Below, in pieces: positions 16,624-25,054 of a DNA stretch of 64,000 nucleotides (positions within the stretch are counted from its first letter, which is position 1; each line of letters begins with the position of its first letter). The notes beneath the pieces were generated by a model. It saw only the letters and a list, made by a program, of their open reading frames with translations. It made no database searches and was not told the DNA's origin. The stretch lies in assembly GCF_019219075.1 (NCBI RefSeq), contig NZ_JAHUWJ010000005.1, positions 248,001 to 312,000 on the forward strand, written 5' to 3'. Source of the stretch: Chitinophaga sp. sic0106. Lineage in GTDB: Bacteria; Bacteroidota; Bacteroidia; Chitinophagales; Chitinophagaceae. The position numbers were made by a program, and so were the translations under genes.

Positions 16624-18303
16624 TTATTTTTTTTGTACTACAGGCGTTGGGTCTGTAGGCAAGTATGGTGGCGCTTTTTTGCCGGTATTATTCAGTGCAT
16701 CGGAAATGGCCGGCAGGTACGTCAGAAAAATAATCAATGCCATAATTGCCAGCCAGGGCTTAAAGGTATCCAGCACGGGTATACGTTTTTCTTCATGCAG
16801 AGGTTCACTTTCCGGCAGGTCGAGCAGTGGTTCGGTGGAACGTTTGCTGAACAGGGTGCCAAAGAAGCTGATGAAATACAGGAACCCGGCTACAAACATG
16901 ATTCCGCCGCCTGCGAGTCCCAGCATACTGGAAATTACCCAGTAGGGGTGGTACTGGTCGCTCGCCGGATTCAGGTAAGTGAGGCCCAGGTTGGTCCTGC
17001 GCGGTTCGCCCATGAGTCCGCCCCACATGAGGCCACTGGAGAAGATGATCACGCCCACCGTCCACAGATAGGGCACGATGGCATTGATAGTAGGCAGAAA
17101 TATTTTCTTTCCTGTCAGCTGTTGCAGTAGAAATATAGACATGCCGAGTATAGCCAGGAATACCGGGCCCGCCACTGTCATATGAAAGTGCCCGGGAATA
17201 AAGGCGGTATTATGCACTACGTTATTTAGTGAATAGGAGGCTAATACCAGCCCGGTGAGTCCGCCGAAGATAAACAGGATGAGGCCATTGATCAGGTAGC
17301 CGAAGAGGAATACATCCTTGCGGAAGAACGGCAGTTTCCATATCCAGTTGTACAGCCCTGTGGCGCCGCGTTTGCGGGCAGCATATTCCAGGGATGCCGC
17401 CAGGGTAAAAGCGGTGATAAAGCTGGGCAGCGCCACACCAAAGGTGAGCAGCGACTGTGACAGCTTCACACCTCTGCCGATCGATGGATCGCCAAACTGA
17501 TGATGCACACCAATTGGGATGGAGAGCAGCAGGAAGATGAAAAATGCAATGCGGCCTGCGGTGGCGGAATACAGTTTACCACCTGCGAGTTTAGGCAGCA
17601 TGGTATAAAACATGATGTAGGAAGGTAACAGCCAGAAATATACGAGGGCGTGGCCGAAAAACCAGAACAGCGTACGGGCCAGCGGCACATTTACAGTAGG
17701 CGTATGGCCCAGGCTCCAGGGCACCAGCAGTACCAGCACTTCGTAAGCTACCGCAGTAGTACATACGAACCAGATGGTGAAGTTTACCAGGGTGCCTATT
17801 ATGGCCAGTGGTGTATTGGTTTCGGGGTTTTCTTTTTTCCATTTCAGGTAGATGGTAACCCAGTCGAAAAACGCGACCCACGATCCGATAATAAGCATAG
17901 CAGTGCCGATATAGAAGGCAGGATGTGCTTTCAGGGGCGGGTAGAAGGTGTAAAGTACCGAAGCTTTGCCGGCCAGCATGGCGGCAGCGGCCAGGAGGGT
18001 GCCTATCACCATCAGCCACATGGATAGGGCAGTGGCTTTTTTATTAGGTTCTTTTTTCAGGTAGAAGGCAATGGTAGCATGGCCAAAGGCTACGGCAAAG
18101 AACGTGGTGAGCACTACGGCATTGATAACGCCATGCAGCGTGAGGCCCTGGTAGTAGTCGAGCTTGGCTACGGACGACTGATGGATCACGCCGGCGCGGT
18201 AAATCACCTGCATCAGGCCATGGTAGATGCCTACTGTGAGTAATAATATCGGGACGAACAGTTCAATGAGAATGGTATTGCGTAGAAACCTGCTAACCTG
18301 CAT
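16624..18303 (-). CDS. B-family (ba3-like) cytochrome c oxidase subunit I
   Basis: The 559-aa membrane protein has about 13 hydrophobic segments. It carries the haem and CuB ligands in GLTLHGVINA, GHALVYFWLLP (histidine with the crosslinked tyrosine four residues on), VHHQFGDP and IPGHFHMTVAGP. The HALVYFW arrangement, and the lack of an adjacent subunit III gene, fit the ba3 branch of haem-copper oxidases. It reduces oxygen to water at the inner membrane using electrons from cytochrome c. It is in one operon with subunits IIa and II, SCO and cytochrome c. Confidence 0.93.
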   Translation of the reverse strand: MQVSRFLRNTILIELFVPILLLTVGIYHGLMQVIYRAGVIHQSSVAKLDYYQGLTLHGVINAVVLTTFFAVAFGHATIAFYLKKEPNKKATALSMWLMVIGTLLAAAAMLAGKASVLYTFYPPLKAHPAFYIGTAMLIIGSWVAFFDWVTIYLKWKKENPETNTPLAIIGTLVNFTIWFVCTTAVAYEVLVLLVPWSLGHTPTVNVPLARTLFWFFGHALVYFWLLPSYIMFYTMLPKLAGGKLYSATAGRIAFFIFLLLSIPIGVHHQFGDPSIGRGVKLSQSLLTFGVALPSFITAFTLAASLEYAARKRGATGLYNWIWKLPFFRKDVFLFGYLINGLILFIFGGLTGLVLASYSLNNVVHNTAFIPGHFHMTVAGPVFLAILGMSIFLLQQLTGKKIFLPTINAIVPYLWTVGVIIFSSGLMWGGLMGEPRRTNLGLTYLNPASDQYHPYWVISSMLGLAGGGIMFVAGFLYFISFFGTLFSKRSTEPLLDLPESEPLHEEKRIPVLDTFKPWLAIMALIIFLTYLPAISDALNNTGKKAPPYLPTDPTPVVQKK

Positions 18304-18306
18304 AGT

Positions 18307-18762
18307 TTATTGTTTTTTGGGATAGTTTACGATTATTTCTGCCTGCATATTCTGGTGGCCGGTGCCGCAGTATTCGTGGCATACCACTTTGTATACACCG
18401 GGCTGATCAAACCTGACGGTAGTTTTGGTGACTCCTCCCGGAACGGCCATCAGGTTTACGTTCTTGTTATAGACGTTGAAGCCGTGTACCACGTCGTTGG
18501 AGGTTACGAACAGGTCCACCTCGCTGCCTACGGGAATATAGGCCACGGAGGGCTCAAAATTCCACATACGGGCCACGTAGAAAATCTGGTAGGTGGTTTT
18601 GTCCAGCTGCTCCACCCGTGCAGTTTCGTACGTTTTATCGTAGGGGAGACACTCCGTTACATCCGCCTTGCGGGCGCCCATGGCGTAAAAGATAGCCAGA
18701 ATGAACAGGCCCATGACGAGGATGGAGACGAGGATGATTCTTCTTTCAAATACGTCGATCAT
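18307..18762 (-). CDS. Cytochrome c oxidase subunit II (CuA)
   Basis: The 151-aa protein has one membrane helix (about residues 10-30) and a cupredoxin domain with the CuA ligands in DVVHGFNVYN and VCHEYCGTGHQNM. The short length and single helix match subunit II of ba3-type oxidases. It accepts electrons from cytochrome c. The stop is 3 bp from the subunit I start. Confidence 0.93.
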   Translation of the reverse strand: MIDVFERRIILVSILVMGLFILAIFYAMGARKADVTECLPYDKTYETARVEQLDKTTYQIFYVARMWNFEPSVAYIPVGSEVDLFVTSNDVVHGFNVYNKNVNLMAVPGGVTKTTVRFDQPGVYKVVCHEYCGTGHQNMQAEIIVNYPKKQ

Positions 18763-18772
18763 ACTTAACTAT

Positions 18773-18898
18773 TTAGATCCTTTCAAGCATGAGAAAATAG
18801 ATGCCAAACCAGATAATGAGGCCGAGGGCGATCAGAAAAGCAAAGAAGGCGATGGCGCCCCGGGGCACAAAATTTTCTGAGTTATCGGGTTGTGTCAT
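18773..18898 (-). CDS. Small membrane subunit of the oxidase (subunit IIa-like, 41 aa)
   Basis: A 41-codon frame starts at 18898 (MTQPDNSENFVPRGAIA) and has a single membrane helix (about residues 14-37, AFFAFLIALGLIIWFGIYFL). It lies 10 bp before subunit II, in the position and size of the subunit IIa helix of ba3 oxidases, which fills the place of the first helix missing in subunit II. It is first in the operon. The identification rests on size, helix and position only. Confidence 0.75.
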   Translation of the reverse strand: MTQPDNSENFVPRGAIAFFAFLIALGLIIWFGIYFLMLERI

Positions 18899-18969
18899 AT
18901 GGGAGATTTTGGTGATTTGGATAGTTTAATAACATTAACCATCCATCACCGGGATTTGTTTGCAATTAA

Positions 18970-19001
18970 TTGTGAGAATTTGGGGTAAATGTGTATTTTT
19001 G
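18970..19001 (+). promoter_or_regulatory. Promoter of the candidate ncRNA
   Basis: TATTTTTG (18994-19001) matches the -7 consensus, and a TTG at 18970-18972 lies 21 bp before it, near the usual -33 distance. It precedes the structured segment ending in a T-run at 19115, with no plus-strand gene in between. Confidence 0.5.
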
Positions 19002-19007
19002 CGCTCC

Positions 19008-19115
19008 CTTCGTATTGGAATTATTTAAAATATTGAAGATAAACGCAGATCCGCTATCGTACTGACAAGGCTTCTCAGGGCCTCCAAGGCGATATGTTGG
19101 GTCTGCGTCTTTTTT
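19008..19115 (+). ncRNA. Candidate structured small RNA (about 110 nt)
   Basis: After a promoter-like -7 box there is no open frame, but a 10-bp long-range stem acgcagatcc (19043-19052) with gggtctgcgt (19099-19108, one G-T pair) closes a 46-nt internal region. Inside it, tatcg/cgata pairs again, and aggc/gcct could form an inner hairpin. The stem is followed by TTTTTT. This is a compact promoter-structure-terminator unit, as expected for a small RNA. It does not show the SRP RNA tip or any tRNA arm that I recognise. It could instead be only a large terminator for the neighbouring minus-strand lipoprotein gene. Confidence 0.45.
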
Positions 19116-19119
19116 GTGG

Positions 19120-19644
19120 CTACATCTTTTTGAGGATGGGGAAGGATTCGATGGTGGCTTCTCCGCCATAATCTGCTTCGGTCAGTTTTCCTGTGGCTGC
19201 ATTCCACTCTTTCCATTTACCTACTTTTTTTCCATTAACCCGCACGCCCTGGGCTTCGACCTGGTTTTCTGTTCGCAGCCAGGTGCTGAGGCCATAGCCT
19301 TCGCCGCGGTAATAGATGCCTTCAAATGAGGCGGGGCCTTTAAAGGTGAATTCGCGGCGCAGCTCAAAAGCTCCATCCTTGCTATGGTAAAATTCATAGT
19401 GCAGCACGTTGTTGTCGTACGCCCGGGTGATCAGCAGCTGATGATTGGCGAATGACTGCTGTATTTTCGTACTACTGTCCCGGTTATACGAAAAATGAAC
19501 ACTATCGGGCTCCGCCGATGCCTGGCTGATAATCCGTTCTTTAGTTTGCCTAAACCATAATTCGTGTGCAGCCTTTGTTTGTGGCTGATTACAACCCATC
19601 ATAACAGCTACCGAAAAGGCGTATAGTGTAATAAATCCTTTCAT
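19120..19644 (-). CDS. Putative lipoprotein with MORN-like C-terminal segment
   Basis: The 174-aa protein starts with a short signal sequence ending in the lipobox VMMGC, so it is probably lipidated at Cys18 and exported to the outer envelope. The body is beta-rich, and the C-terminus VNGKKVGKWKEWNAATGKL resembles one YwqK/MORN-type repeat. No enzymatic motif is seen. It is a single gene with about 110 bp of upstream sequence shared with the divergent glutaminase-family gene. Confidence 0.7.
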   Translation of the reverse strand: MKGFITLYAFSVAVMMGCNQPQTKAAHELWFRQTKERIISQASAEPDSVHFSYNRDSSTKIQQSFANHQLLITRAYDNNVLHYEFYHSKDGAFELRREFTFKGPASFEGIYYRGEGYGLSTWLRTENQVEAQGVRVNGKKVGKWKEWNAATGKLTEADYGGEATIESFPILKKM

Positions 19645-19756
19645 TGTTTACCGGATGTTTGAATTAATGTAATAACAAAATGGATGAATGGTTATTAATC
19701 ATGATAATTTTTGAATAGTTTTCTAAAATCTTTAACAAACCCATTCCAGTTACGTT

Positions 19757-22213
19757 ATGAGGCATATCCGCTTTATTATGAGTACCCTGCTGATGGGGGC
19801 CGGTGCTGTTGTTGCACAACAGAAGGCGCCATCATATCCTTTGGTAACCCACCATCCTTACTTCAGTATCTGGTCGTCTACGGATACGATTATGCAAAGC
19901 AGCACCCGCCATTGGACCGGCACGGCACAGCCTATTACCGGTGTGGTGACCGTGGATGGGGTGCCTTATACCGTGTTGGGCAGTATGCCTGATACGTATG
20001 AGGACTTATTGCCGGCCGCTGGTGCGGTGAAATACCTAACAGACGTGCCATCGGGCGAATGGACATCTCCCGGATATAATGACCAGCAATGGAAGAAGGG
20101 CGCAATGCCTTTCAGTGATAACCCGGCAGCCGGGGAAACAGGGTGGAGGAGTAATGATCTTTTTGTGAGAAGGTCATTTGACCTGGGGCAGGTGGCGTCG
20201 GACACGCTGTACCTGAAGCTGCACCACGATGATAATGTAACGGTGCATCTGAACGGGAAAGAGGTGTTTGCCCGAAAAGGCTGGAATGGCCGCGACGAGT
20301 ACTTTCCGATAGCGCTGGACCCACATCTCCTCCAACAAAAAAATAATTTGCTGGCTATCCATGTAAAAAATACTGCTGGTGGCGCTTATTTATCGGCCGG
20401 CCTGTCGAAAAAAGTGCAGCCGGCAGCAGGAGCTGCGCGTATGGCAATACAGGAGTCGGTAGAAGTACATGCTACGCAAACCGTGTATCAGTTCAGGTGC
20501 GGGCCGGTGCAGATGGAGATGGCGTTTATCTCTCCCTTATTAATGGACGACCTGATGTTGCTTTCCCGCCCGGTAACGTACCTGGCATGCCACGCATTAT
20601 CGGCCGATGACCAAGCCCACGATGTTCGTGTACAGGTGGGCGTTAGTACCGCTGTTTGTGTAAATAACGCCGGGCAGCCGGTGGAGGCTAGTCAATATAC
20701 CAGTGGTGAGCTGACTGTTTTGAAAGCCGGTACGAAAGAGCAGCCGGTGCTGAAAAAGAAAGGGGATGATATCCGCATCGACTGGGGGTACATGTATGTG
20801 GCTACCAGTAAAGGCCCTGGCGTAAAGCAGTGGATAGCTGACCGTGCGGACAAGACCAAGATGTTGGTAACGGAGGCGGCTATGGGAAAAGTAGGGAGAG
20901 GGATAGCAGCTATGCCTTCCAGGGTGTTTTTACTCGGGTATGACGACCTGTATGCCGTTGAATATTTTGGAAAACGGTTGAAGGCCTGGTGGAAAAATGA
21001 TGCCAGTGCTACGATGGATCGGGAGTTGAAAAACGCGATGCGGGATTATGGGAAGGTATTGGGTCGCTGTATGCAGTTTGATGAAGCGCTGCAAAAGGAA
21101 GCTGCGGCTGCCGGTGGAAAAGAGTATGCACGGTTGTGTGAGCTGGCGTATCGTCAGGCGATAGCGGCGCATACGTTAGTACGTGGTCCGAAAGGGGAGT
21201 TGCTGTTTTTGTCGAAAGAGAATTTCAGCAATGGATGTATCAATACCGTGGATATCACGTATCCTTCTGCACCTATGTTTTTGCTGTATAATCCTGACTT
21301 GCTGAAAGGGATGATGACGGGAATTTTTGAGTATTCTGAAAGTGGTCGTTTTCCGAAACCCTTTGCTGCGCATGATCTTGGAACGTATCCGATTGCCAGT
21401 GGCCAGGTGTATGGAGAGGATATGCCGGTGGAAGAATCCGGCAATATGTTGATTCTGACCGGTGCCGTTGCAAAGGCAGACGGCAACGCCAGCTATGCAA
21501 AAGCGCATTGGAAAACGCTGACCACCTGGGCGGAGTACTTGCTGAAGGCGGGTTTTGATCCGGAGAACCAGCTTTGCACCGATGACTTTGCGGGGCATCT
21601 GGCGCATAATACCAATCTGTCTTTAAAAGCGATTGCCGGTATTCGTAGCTATGCTATGCTGGCGGATATGTTAGGCCACAAAGATGTAGCAAAGCGCTAT
21701 ACCGACAGTGCGCAGGCGATGGCCACTAACTGGATGAAACTGGCTGCGGACGCGGATCATTACCGGCTGGCATTTGACAAACCGGGTTCCTGGAGCCAGA
21801 AGTATAACCTGGTATGGGACCGGGTGCTGGGCTTTAAGCTGTTTCCTGCATCGCTGTACGAGCAGGAGGTAAGCTGGTATCTGAAGCAGCAGCAGGCGTT
21901 TGGGTTACCGCTGGATAGTCGCAAAACCTATACGAAATCCGACTGGATCGTATGGACGGCCACGTTAGCCTCTACTCCGGATGAATTCAGGGAGTTAGTG
22001 GACCCTATTTACAAGTATGTAACGGAAACGGCTACACGTGTTCCGTTATCAGACTGGCATGAAACTACTGACGGCAAGCAGGTTGGTTTTCAGGCGCGTA
22101 GTGTGGTGGGCGGTTATTTTATGAAGATGCTGGATGTGCGTTATAACGGCGGAACGGGCTCTGGTAGTGGCTCCGTTATATATACATATAATCCGCTTTC
22201 GATAAATCATTAA
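19757..22213 (+). CDS. Secreted DUF4965/glutaminase-family protein
   Basis: The 818-aa protein has a signal peptide (MRHIRFIMSTLLMGAGAVVAQ), an N-terminal region (about 25-90: PLVTHHPYFSIWSSTD) typical of DUF4964, a jelly-roll insertion (about 95-220), and a large alpha-helical C-terminal region (about 390-800) with DITYPSAPMFLLYNP, DLGTYPIASGQ and DWHETTDGKQVGFQARSVVGG, which are signature stretches of DUF4965/DUF1793 glutaminases. Fungal relatives (GtaA) hydrolyse glutamine outside the cell; activity of the Bacteroidota members is not certain. It is chromosomal and monocistronic, ending 73 bp before tRNA-Lys. Confidence 0.85.
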   Translation: MRHIRFIMSTLLMGAGAVVAQQKAPSYPLVTHHPYFSIWSSTDTIMQSSTRHWTGTAQPITGVVTVDGVPYTVLGSMPDTYEDLLPAAGAVKYLTDVPSGEWTSPGYNDQQWKKGAMPFSDNPAAGETGWRSNDLFVRRSFDLGQVASDTLYLKLHHDDNVTVHLNGKEVFARKGWNGRDEYFPIALDPHLLQQKNNLLAIHVKNTAGGAYLSAGLSKKVQPAAGAARMAIQESVEVHATQTVYQFRCGPVQMEMAFISPLLMDDLMLLSRPVTYLACHALSADDQAHDVRVQVGVSTAVCVNNAGQPVEASQYTSGELTVLKAGTKEQPVLKKKGDDIRIDWGYMYVATSKGPGVKQWIADRADKTKMLVTEAAMGKVGRGIAAMPSRVFLLGYDDLYAVEYFGKRLKAWWKNDASATMDRELKNAMRDYGKVLGRCMQFDEALQKEAAAAGGKEYARLCELAYRQAIAAHTLVRGPKGELLFLSKENFSNGCINTVDITYPSAPMFLLYNPDLLKGMMTGIFEYSESGRFPKPFAAHDLGTYPIASGQVYGEDMPVEESGNMLILTGAVAKADGNASYAKAHWKTLTTWAEYLLKAGFDPENQLCTDDFAGHLAHNTNLSLKAIAGIRSYAMLADMLGHKDVAKRYTDSAQAMATNWMKLAADADHYRLAFDKPGSWSQKYNLVWDRVLGFKLFPASLYEQEVSWYLKQQQAFGLPLDSRKTYTKSDWIVWTATLASTPDEFRELVDPIYKYVTETATRVPLSDWHETTDGKQVGFQARSVVGGYFMKMLDVRYNGGTGSGSGSVIYTYNPLSINH

Positions 22214-22229
22214 AAATGAATGAAATAAA

Positions 22230-22260
22230 TTTGGTAGGAATGGAATAATTTCTATCTTTG
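22230..22260 (+). promoter_or_regulatory. Bacteroidota-type promoter of the second tRNA-Lys
   Basis: TTTG (22230-22233) and TATCTTTG (22253-22260) give the -33 and -7 elements with a 19-bp spacer, the same layout as at the first tRNA-Lys. Both are followed by the shared sequence cactccc. Confidence 0.78.
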
Positions 22261-22286
22261 CACTCCCGAAATGATCGGGGGTGATT

Positions 22287-22359
22287 GATTCCGTAGCTCA
22301 GTTGGTAGAGCAATACACTTTTAATGTATGGGCCCTGGGTTCGAGTCCCAGCGGGATCA
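22287..22359 (+). tRNA. tRNA-Lys (anticodon TTT), island insertion site
   Basis: The 73-nt gene has the same sequence as the copy at 12010-12082, inverted. The anticodon loop carries TTT; the acceptor stem GATTCCG/CGGGATC is intact, so the island restores the 3' end when it inserts. The last 16 nt are part of the 17-bp attachment repeat. Confidence 0.95.
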
Positions 22360-22360
22360 C
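22344..22360 (+). repeat. attL: 17-bp direct repeat in the tRNA 3' end
   Basis: agtcccagcgggatcac at the 3' end of tRNA-Lys is repeated exactly at 46312-46328. The two copies bound a 24-kb segment that starts with a tyrosine integrase, which is the usual result of integration into a tRNA gene. Confidence 0.92.
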
Positions 22361-22382
22361 TACAAGAATATCAAAGGTTATT

Positions 22383-22425
22383 AAAGCCGCTTAAATCGTA
22401 GGATTTATGCGGCTTTTCTGTTTTT
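22383..22425 (+). terminator. Island-borne terminator behind tRNA-Lys
   Basis: The stem aaagccgc/gcggcttt, extended by taaatc/gattta across one mismatch around a 4-nt loop, is followed by tctgttttt. It stands where the native tRNA terminator stood before the island inserted (now at 46339-46371). Confidence 0.75.
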
Positions 22426-22460
22426 GGTATGAAAAGATAAATCATATCAAACGAATCTGA

Positions 22461-22510
22461 AAGGATACAAAAAAGGATACACAAAAAAAATCTAAGTTAG
22501 TGTATCCTTT
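22461..22510 (+). repeat. Integrase arm-type sites near attL (GGATAC repeats)
   Basis: GGATAC occurs at 22463 and 22475 (12 bp apart), each followed by A-rich sequence, and inverted as GTATCC at 22502-22507. The same pair with the same 12-bp spacing occurs near attR at 46246 and 46258. This is expected for arm binding by a tyrosine integrase. The inverted copy also forms a hairpin with the second site. Confidence 0.6.
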
Positions 22511-22611
22511 TTTCTGGTAGATGCTTATCAGTAAAGGGTTTTAGGACTTGCAAACCGAAACAAAACACACCAAACAAAACCAAAAATCGGTAACCTAAAA
22601 CTTGTTTGACT

Positions 22612-23874
22612 ATGAAAGTAAGTCAAGATTTATCAATCCTCTTTCATCTCCGGTACGATAACAATAATTCCAACGGAAAGGCTACTATCTGCGTCCGTAT
22701 TACTGTTACGGGTTTTCCCAGAGATGGTTTTTCACTGGGCTATAAAGTTGATCCCACGAAATTCAACAAAGAAGCCGGCATCTTTATGGGAAAGTCAGCG
22801 GAGGCCATTGAGATAAACAACCAGCTGCAACACGTCAGAGGTGAGCTGCTCCGGCACTACAACCTGTTGAAGAAGCAGGGATCAACTGTTACCCCCGCTA
22901 TGATTAAAAACGCTTACCTGGGTGTTCATCAGGAAAAGCAGACACTGTTGCAGGTCGTAGATTTTCATAATGGGAAGTTCAAAGAAAAGGTGGACAAAGG
23001 GAAGCGGGAAAACAGCACCTACAAAAAATGGCTCACCACAAAGGATAAGATCACAGCCTTTCTTGCCGGCGTCCTGAAAATGAAAGATATTCCCCTCGAA
23101 AGAATTGAGTTTTCCTTCGCAGAAGATTTCTTCGATTATCTCACCCTTACAGAAGGTATCCAGGATAACACTGCTATGAAATACCTGAAGAACACCAAGC
23201 AGCTGTTAAAACTGGCGGTCCAGCGGAAATGGTTGCAGTGTAACCCCTTGCAGGATTATGTATGTTCCTATATCAACCCGGAACGGGATATACTCACCGT
23301 GGCGGAACTCAGCACACTGTATCATAAAGAGTTTTCCATCCCCCGCCTGCAGGAAGCCAAAGACGCCTACGTATTCATGACACTCACCGGCTACGCTTAT
23401 AAAGATGCGCAGTTGCTGACACCTGACAGTATCACTAAATACTTCGATGGGGAAGACTGGATCGTGAAAAACAGGGAAAAGACCTGGTGCCGTGAAAACG
23501 TTCCCCTGTTACCGTTAGCTAAGGAGATCCTGCGGAAGTACCGCGATCACCCGCACTGTGTTGCCAACAATGTACTGCTGCCCATCAAAAGCAATCAGCG
23601 TTTTAATGGGTATCTCAAGGAAATAGCTGACCTCTGTGGTATTCAAAAGAACCTTACCACTCATACCGCGCGACATACATTTGCCACCACCGTTACGCTG
23701 GCCAACGGTGTACCGCTAGAAACCGTCAGCGCCATGCTGGGGCATAAATCCATACGCACCACGCAGATCTATGCTAAGATAGTAGCCAGCAAAGTGAGCG
23801 AAGACATGCAGGTATTGAAGCACCGGTTTAATCTCAAATTGCCGGAATCCATGCTGGGAAAGGCTGTAGCGTAG
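22612..23874 (+). CDS. int: Tyrosine recombinase/integrase of the island
   Basis: The 420-aa protein has an N-terminal arm-binding domain, a SAM-like core-binding domain (about 110-215) and a catalytic domain with HTARHTFAT (His351, Arg354) and LGHKSIRTTQIYAKI, where Tyr387 is the nucleophile. At the place of the first catalytic arginine it reads TGYAYKDAQ, without arginine; this substitution is known in Bacteroides CTnDOT-type integrases and related enzymes. It integrates and excises the island at tRNA-Lys. The ATG at 22612 is chosen over the TTG at 22606. A terminator follows at 23901. Confidence 0.92.
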   Translation: MKVSQDLSILFHLRYDNNNSNGKATICVRITVTGFPRDGFSLGYKVDPTKFNKEAGIFMGKSAEAIEINNQLQHVRGELLRHYNLLKKQGSTVTPAMIKNAYLGVHQEKQTLLQVVDFHNGKFKEKVDKGKRENSTYKKWLTTKDKITAFLAGVLKMKDIPLERIEFSFAEDFFDYLTLTEGIQDNTAMKYLKNTKQLLKLAVQRKWLQCNPLQDYVCSYINPERDILTVAELSTLYHKEFSIPRLQEAKDAYVFMTLTGYAYKDAQLLTPDSITKYFDGEDWIVKNREKTWCRENVPLLPLAKEILRKYRDHPHCVANNVLLPIKSNQRFNGYLKEIADLCGIQKNLTTHTARHTFATTVTLANGVPLETVSAMLGHKSIRTTQIYAKIVASKVSEDMQVLKHRFNLKLPESMLGKAVA

Positions 23875-23900
23875 TCCGTTGTCGTATTGGATATTAATAA

Positions 23901-23950
23901 CCCCCACGGAGGAGATTCAACTGCTCAATGGGGGCTTTCACTTTTCTGGG
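23901..23950 (+). terminator. Terminator after the integrase gene
   Basis: ccccca (23901-23906) pairs with tggggg (23929-23934) around a 22-nt loop, followed by ctttcactttt. It lies between the convergent integrase and nuclease genes. Confidence 0.55.
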
Positions 23951-23979
23951 TAGTGAATATTTTAAGTGAAATTCTTGGA

Positions 23980-24783
23980 CTATGCACAGTCAAACATGAT
24001 TAATTCAAGTTGCACTTCCTTCTTGGGGTCTTCCGGATGAACAAAAATGAAAGAAGCACAGCTATCTTTAGTCTGCCCCAAGTATCTCTTACATAAGGGG
24101 TGGCTCTTTATAGCCTCAATCGCTTTGTTTACAATTTCGCTGAACCCCTTTACGGTTTTGTTGAAAATAATGAAGGCTAACTTTTCATCTCTCCAGGTTA
24201 CGTAGCGCTGGAGTAGTTGGTCTATTGCAGGGTGCACTTGAGATTCTCCACCCCAAAGTTTACATTCTGCAATAAAGACATTTTCACTCTTTGTGTTTTG
24301 AACTAAGATATCTGTCTTACCGATTTTATTGAACGTTTCTCCGGTTGCAGTGTGGTTGGGGGACATAGAGTTCAGATAGGGCAGAAAATACTCTCGATAG
24401 CCTTCTTCATCAAATTTGGAGCGTAGATTAGTGAGCTTTTCCATGTTTTTCCCAAAATAATATATGAGGTCGATAATTTGGCGATATGCAAGTTCACTGA
24501 TGCTTGATATGCCCTCCTCAATTACAACAGGGTCGGCTGGTTTAGATTCAAAAATGACCTTCAATGCTGCTTCAATTTCTTGTTGTGTTTCTTCTGCCGT
24601 ATATACCTTGCTAGGATAGGCTGTTAGATCTGGTTCTTTATTCTGAGTTACATTTATATTCTTAACTGAAGTAAGATTACTTAACACAACGCGAATCTCT
24701 TCCAATCTGGATTTATCCTTCAGGAATACTTTTACATATTTAGTTCCAAATGTTGACCTGATCTCAGTTGTATAATTTGCCAT
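23980..24783 (-). CDS. PD-(D/E)XK restriction-endonuclease-like protein
   Basis: The 267-aa protein has a C-terminal nuclease core with KTDILVQNTK followed by NVFIAECKLWGGE, the D...ExK pattern of PD-(D/E)XK nucleases, and AIDQLLQRYVTWRDEKLAFIIFN, a usual conserved helix-strand after the core in Mrr-like enzymes. The N-terminal about 60 residues look like a small alpha/beta domain (TKYVKVFLKDKSRLEEIRVV), and the middle is helical. No methyltransferase is adjacent, so it could be a modification-independent single-gene defence nuclease. It is alone on the minus strand between the integrase and a long plus-strand gene. Confidence 0.7.
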   Translation of the reverse strand: MANYTTEIRSTFGTKYVKVFLKDKSRLEEIRVVLSNLTSVKNINVTQNKEPDLTAYPSKVYTAEETQQEIEAALKVIFESKPADPVVIEEGISSISELAYRQIIDLIYYFGKNMEKLTNLRSKFDEEGYREYFLPYLNSMSPNHTATGETFNKIGKTDILVQNTKSENVFIAECKLWGGESQVHPAIDQLLQRYVTWRDEKLAFIIFNKTVKGFSEIVNKAIEAIKSHPLCKRYLGQTKDSCASFIFVHPEDPKKEVQLELIMFDCA

Positions 24784-25054
24784 TCTAGAGTGTTTTTAAT
24801 GGTGAAAAATAGTTTAAATTCTGAAATATATTAAAAATTCATTTTATGAATGTGTGAGGAATTAAATAATTATCGAGCTCAAAATATAAGGAAAAATCAG
24901 ATGTCTTTAACATAGCATTAACATGTCGATATTGCTCAATTGCGTTGTATTGCAACCATTGTTGATGCCCAAAGTGTCACGCCCCGATCATGTGATTTAT
25001 GAAAGACCATTACGCAACCAAATCCATACTCGCGCACATTTTAAAACCAATAAT

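Noticed and set aside
16612..17130. 172-aa plus-strand frame inside the oxidase subunit I gene
   Set aside because: It is the antisense of a highly conserved membrane protein gene.
19008..19115. SRP RNA or 6S RNA
   Set aside because: The SRP tip sequence is absent and the structure lacks the large 6S-type central bubble flanked by long stems.
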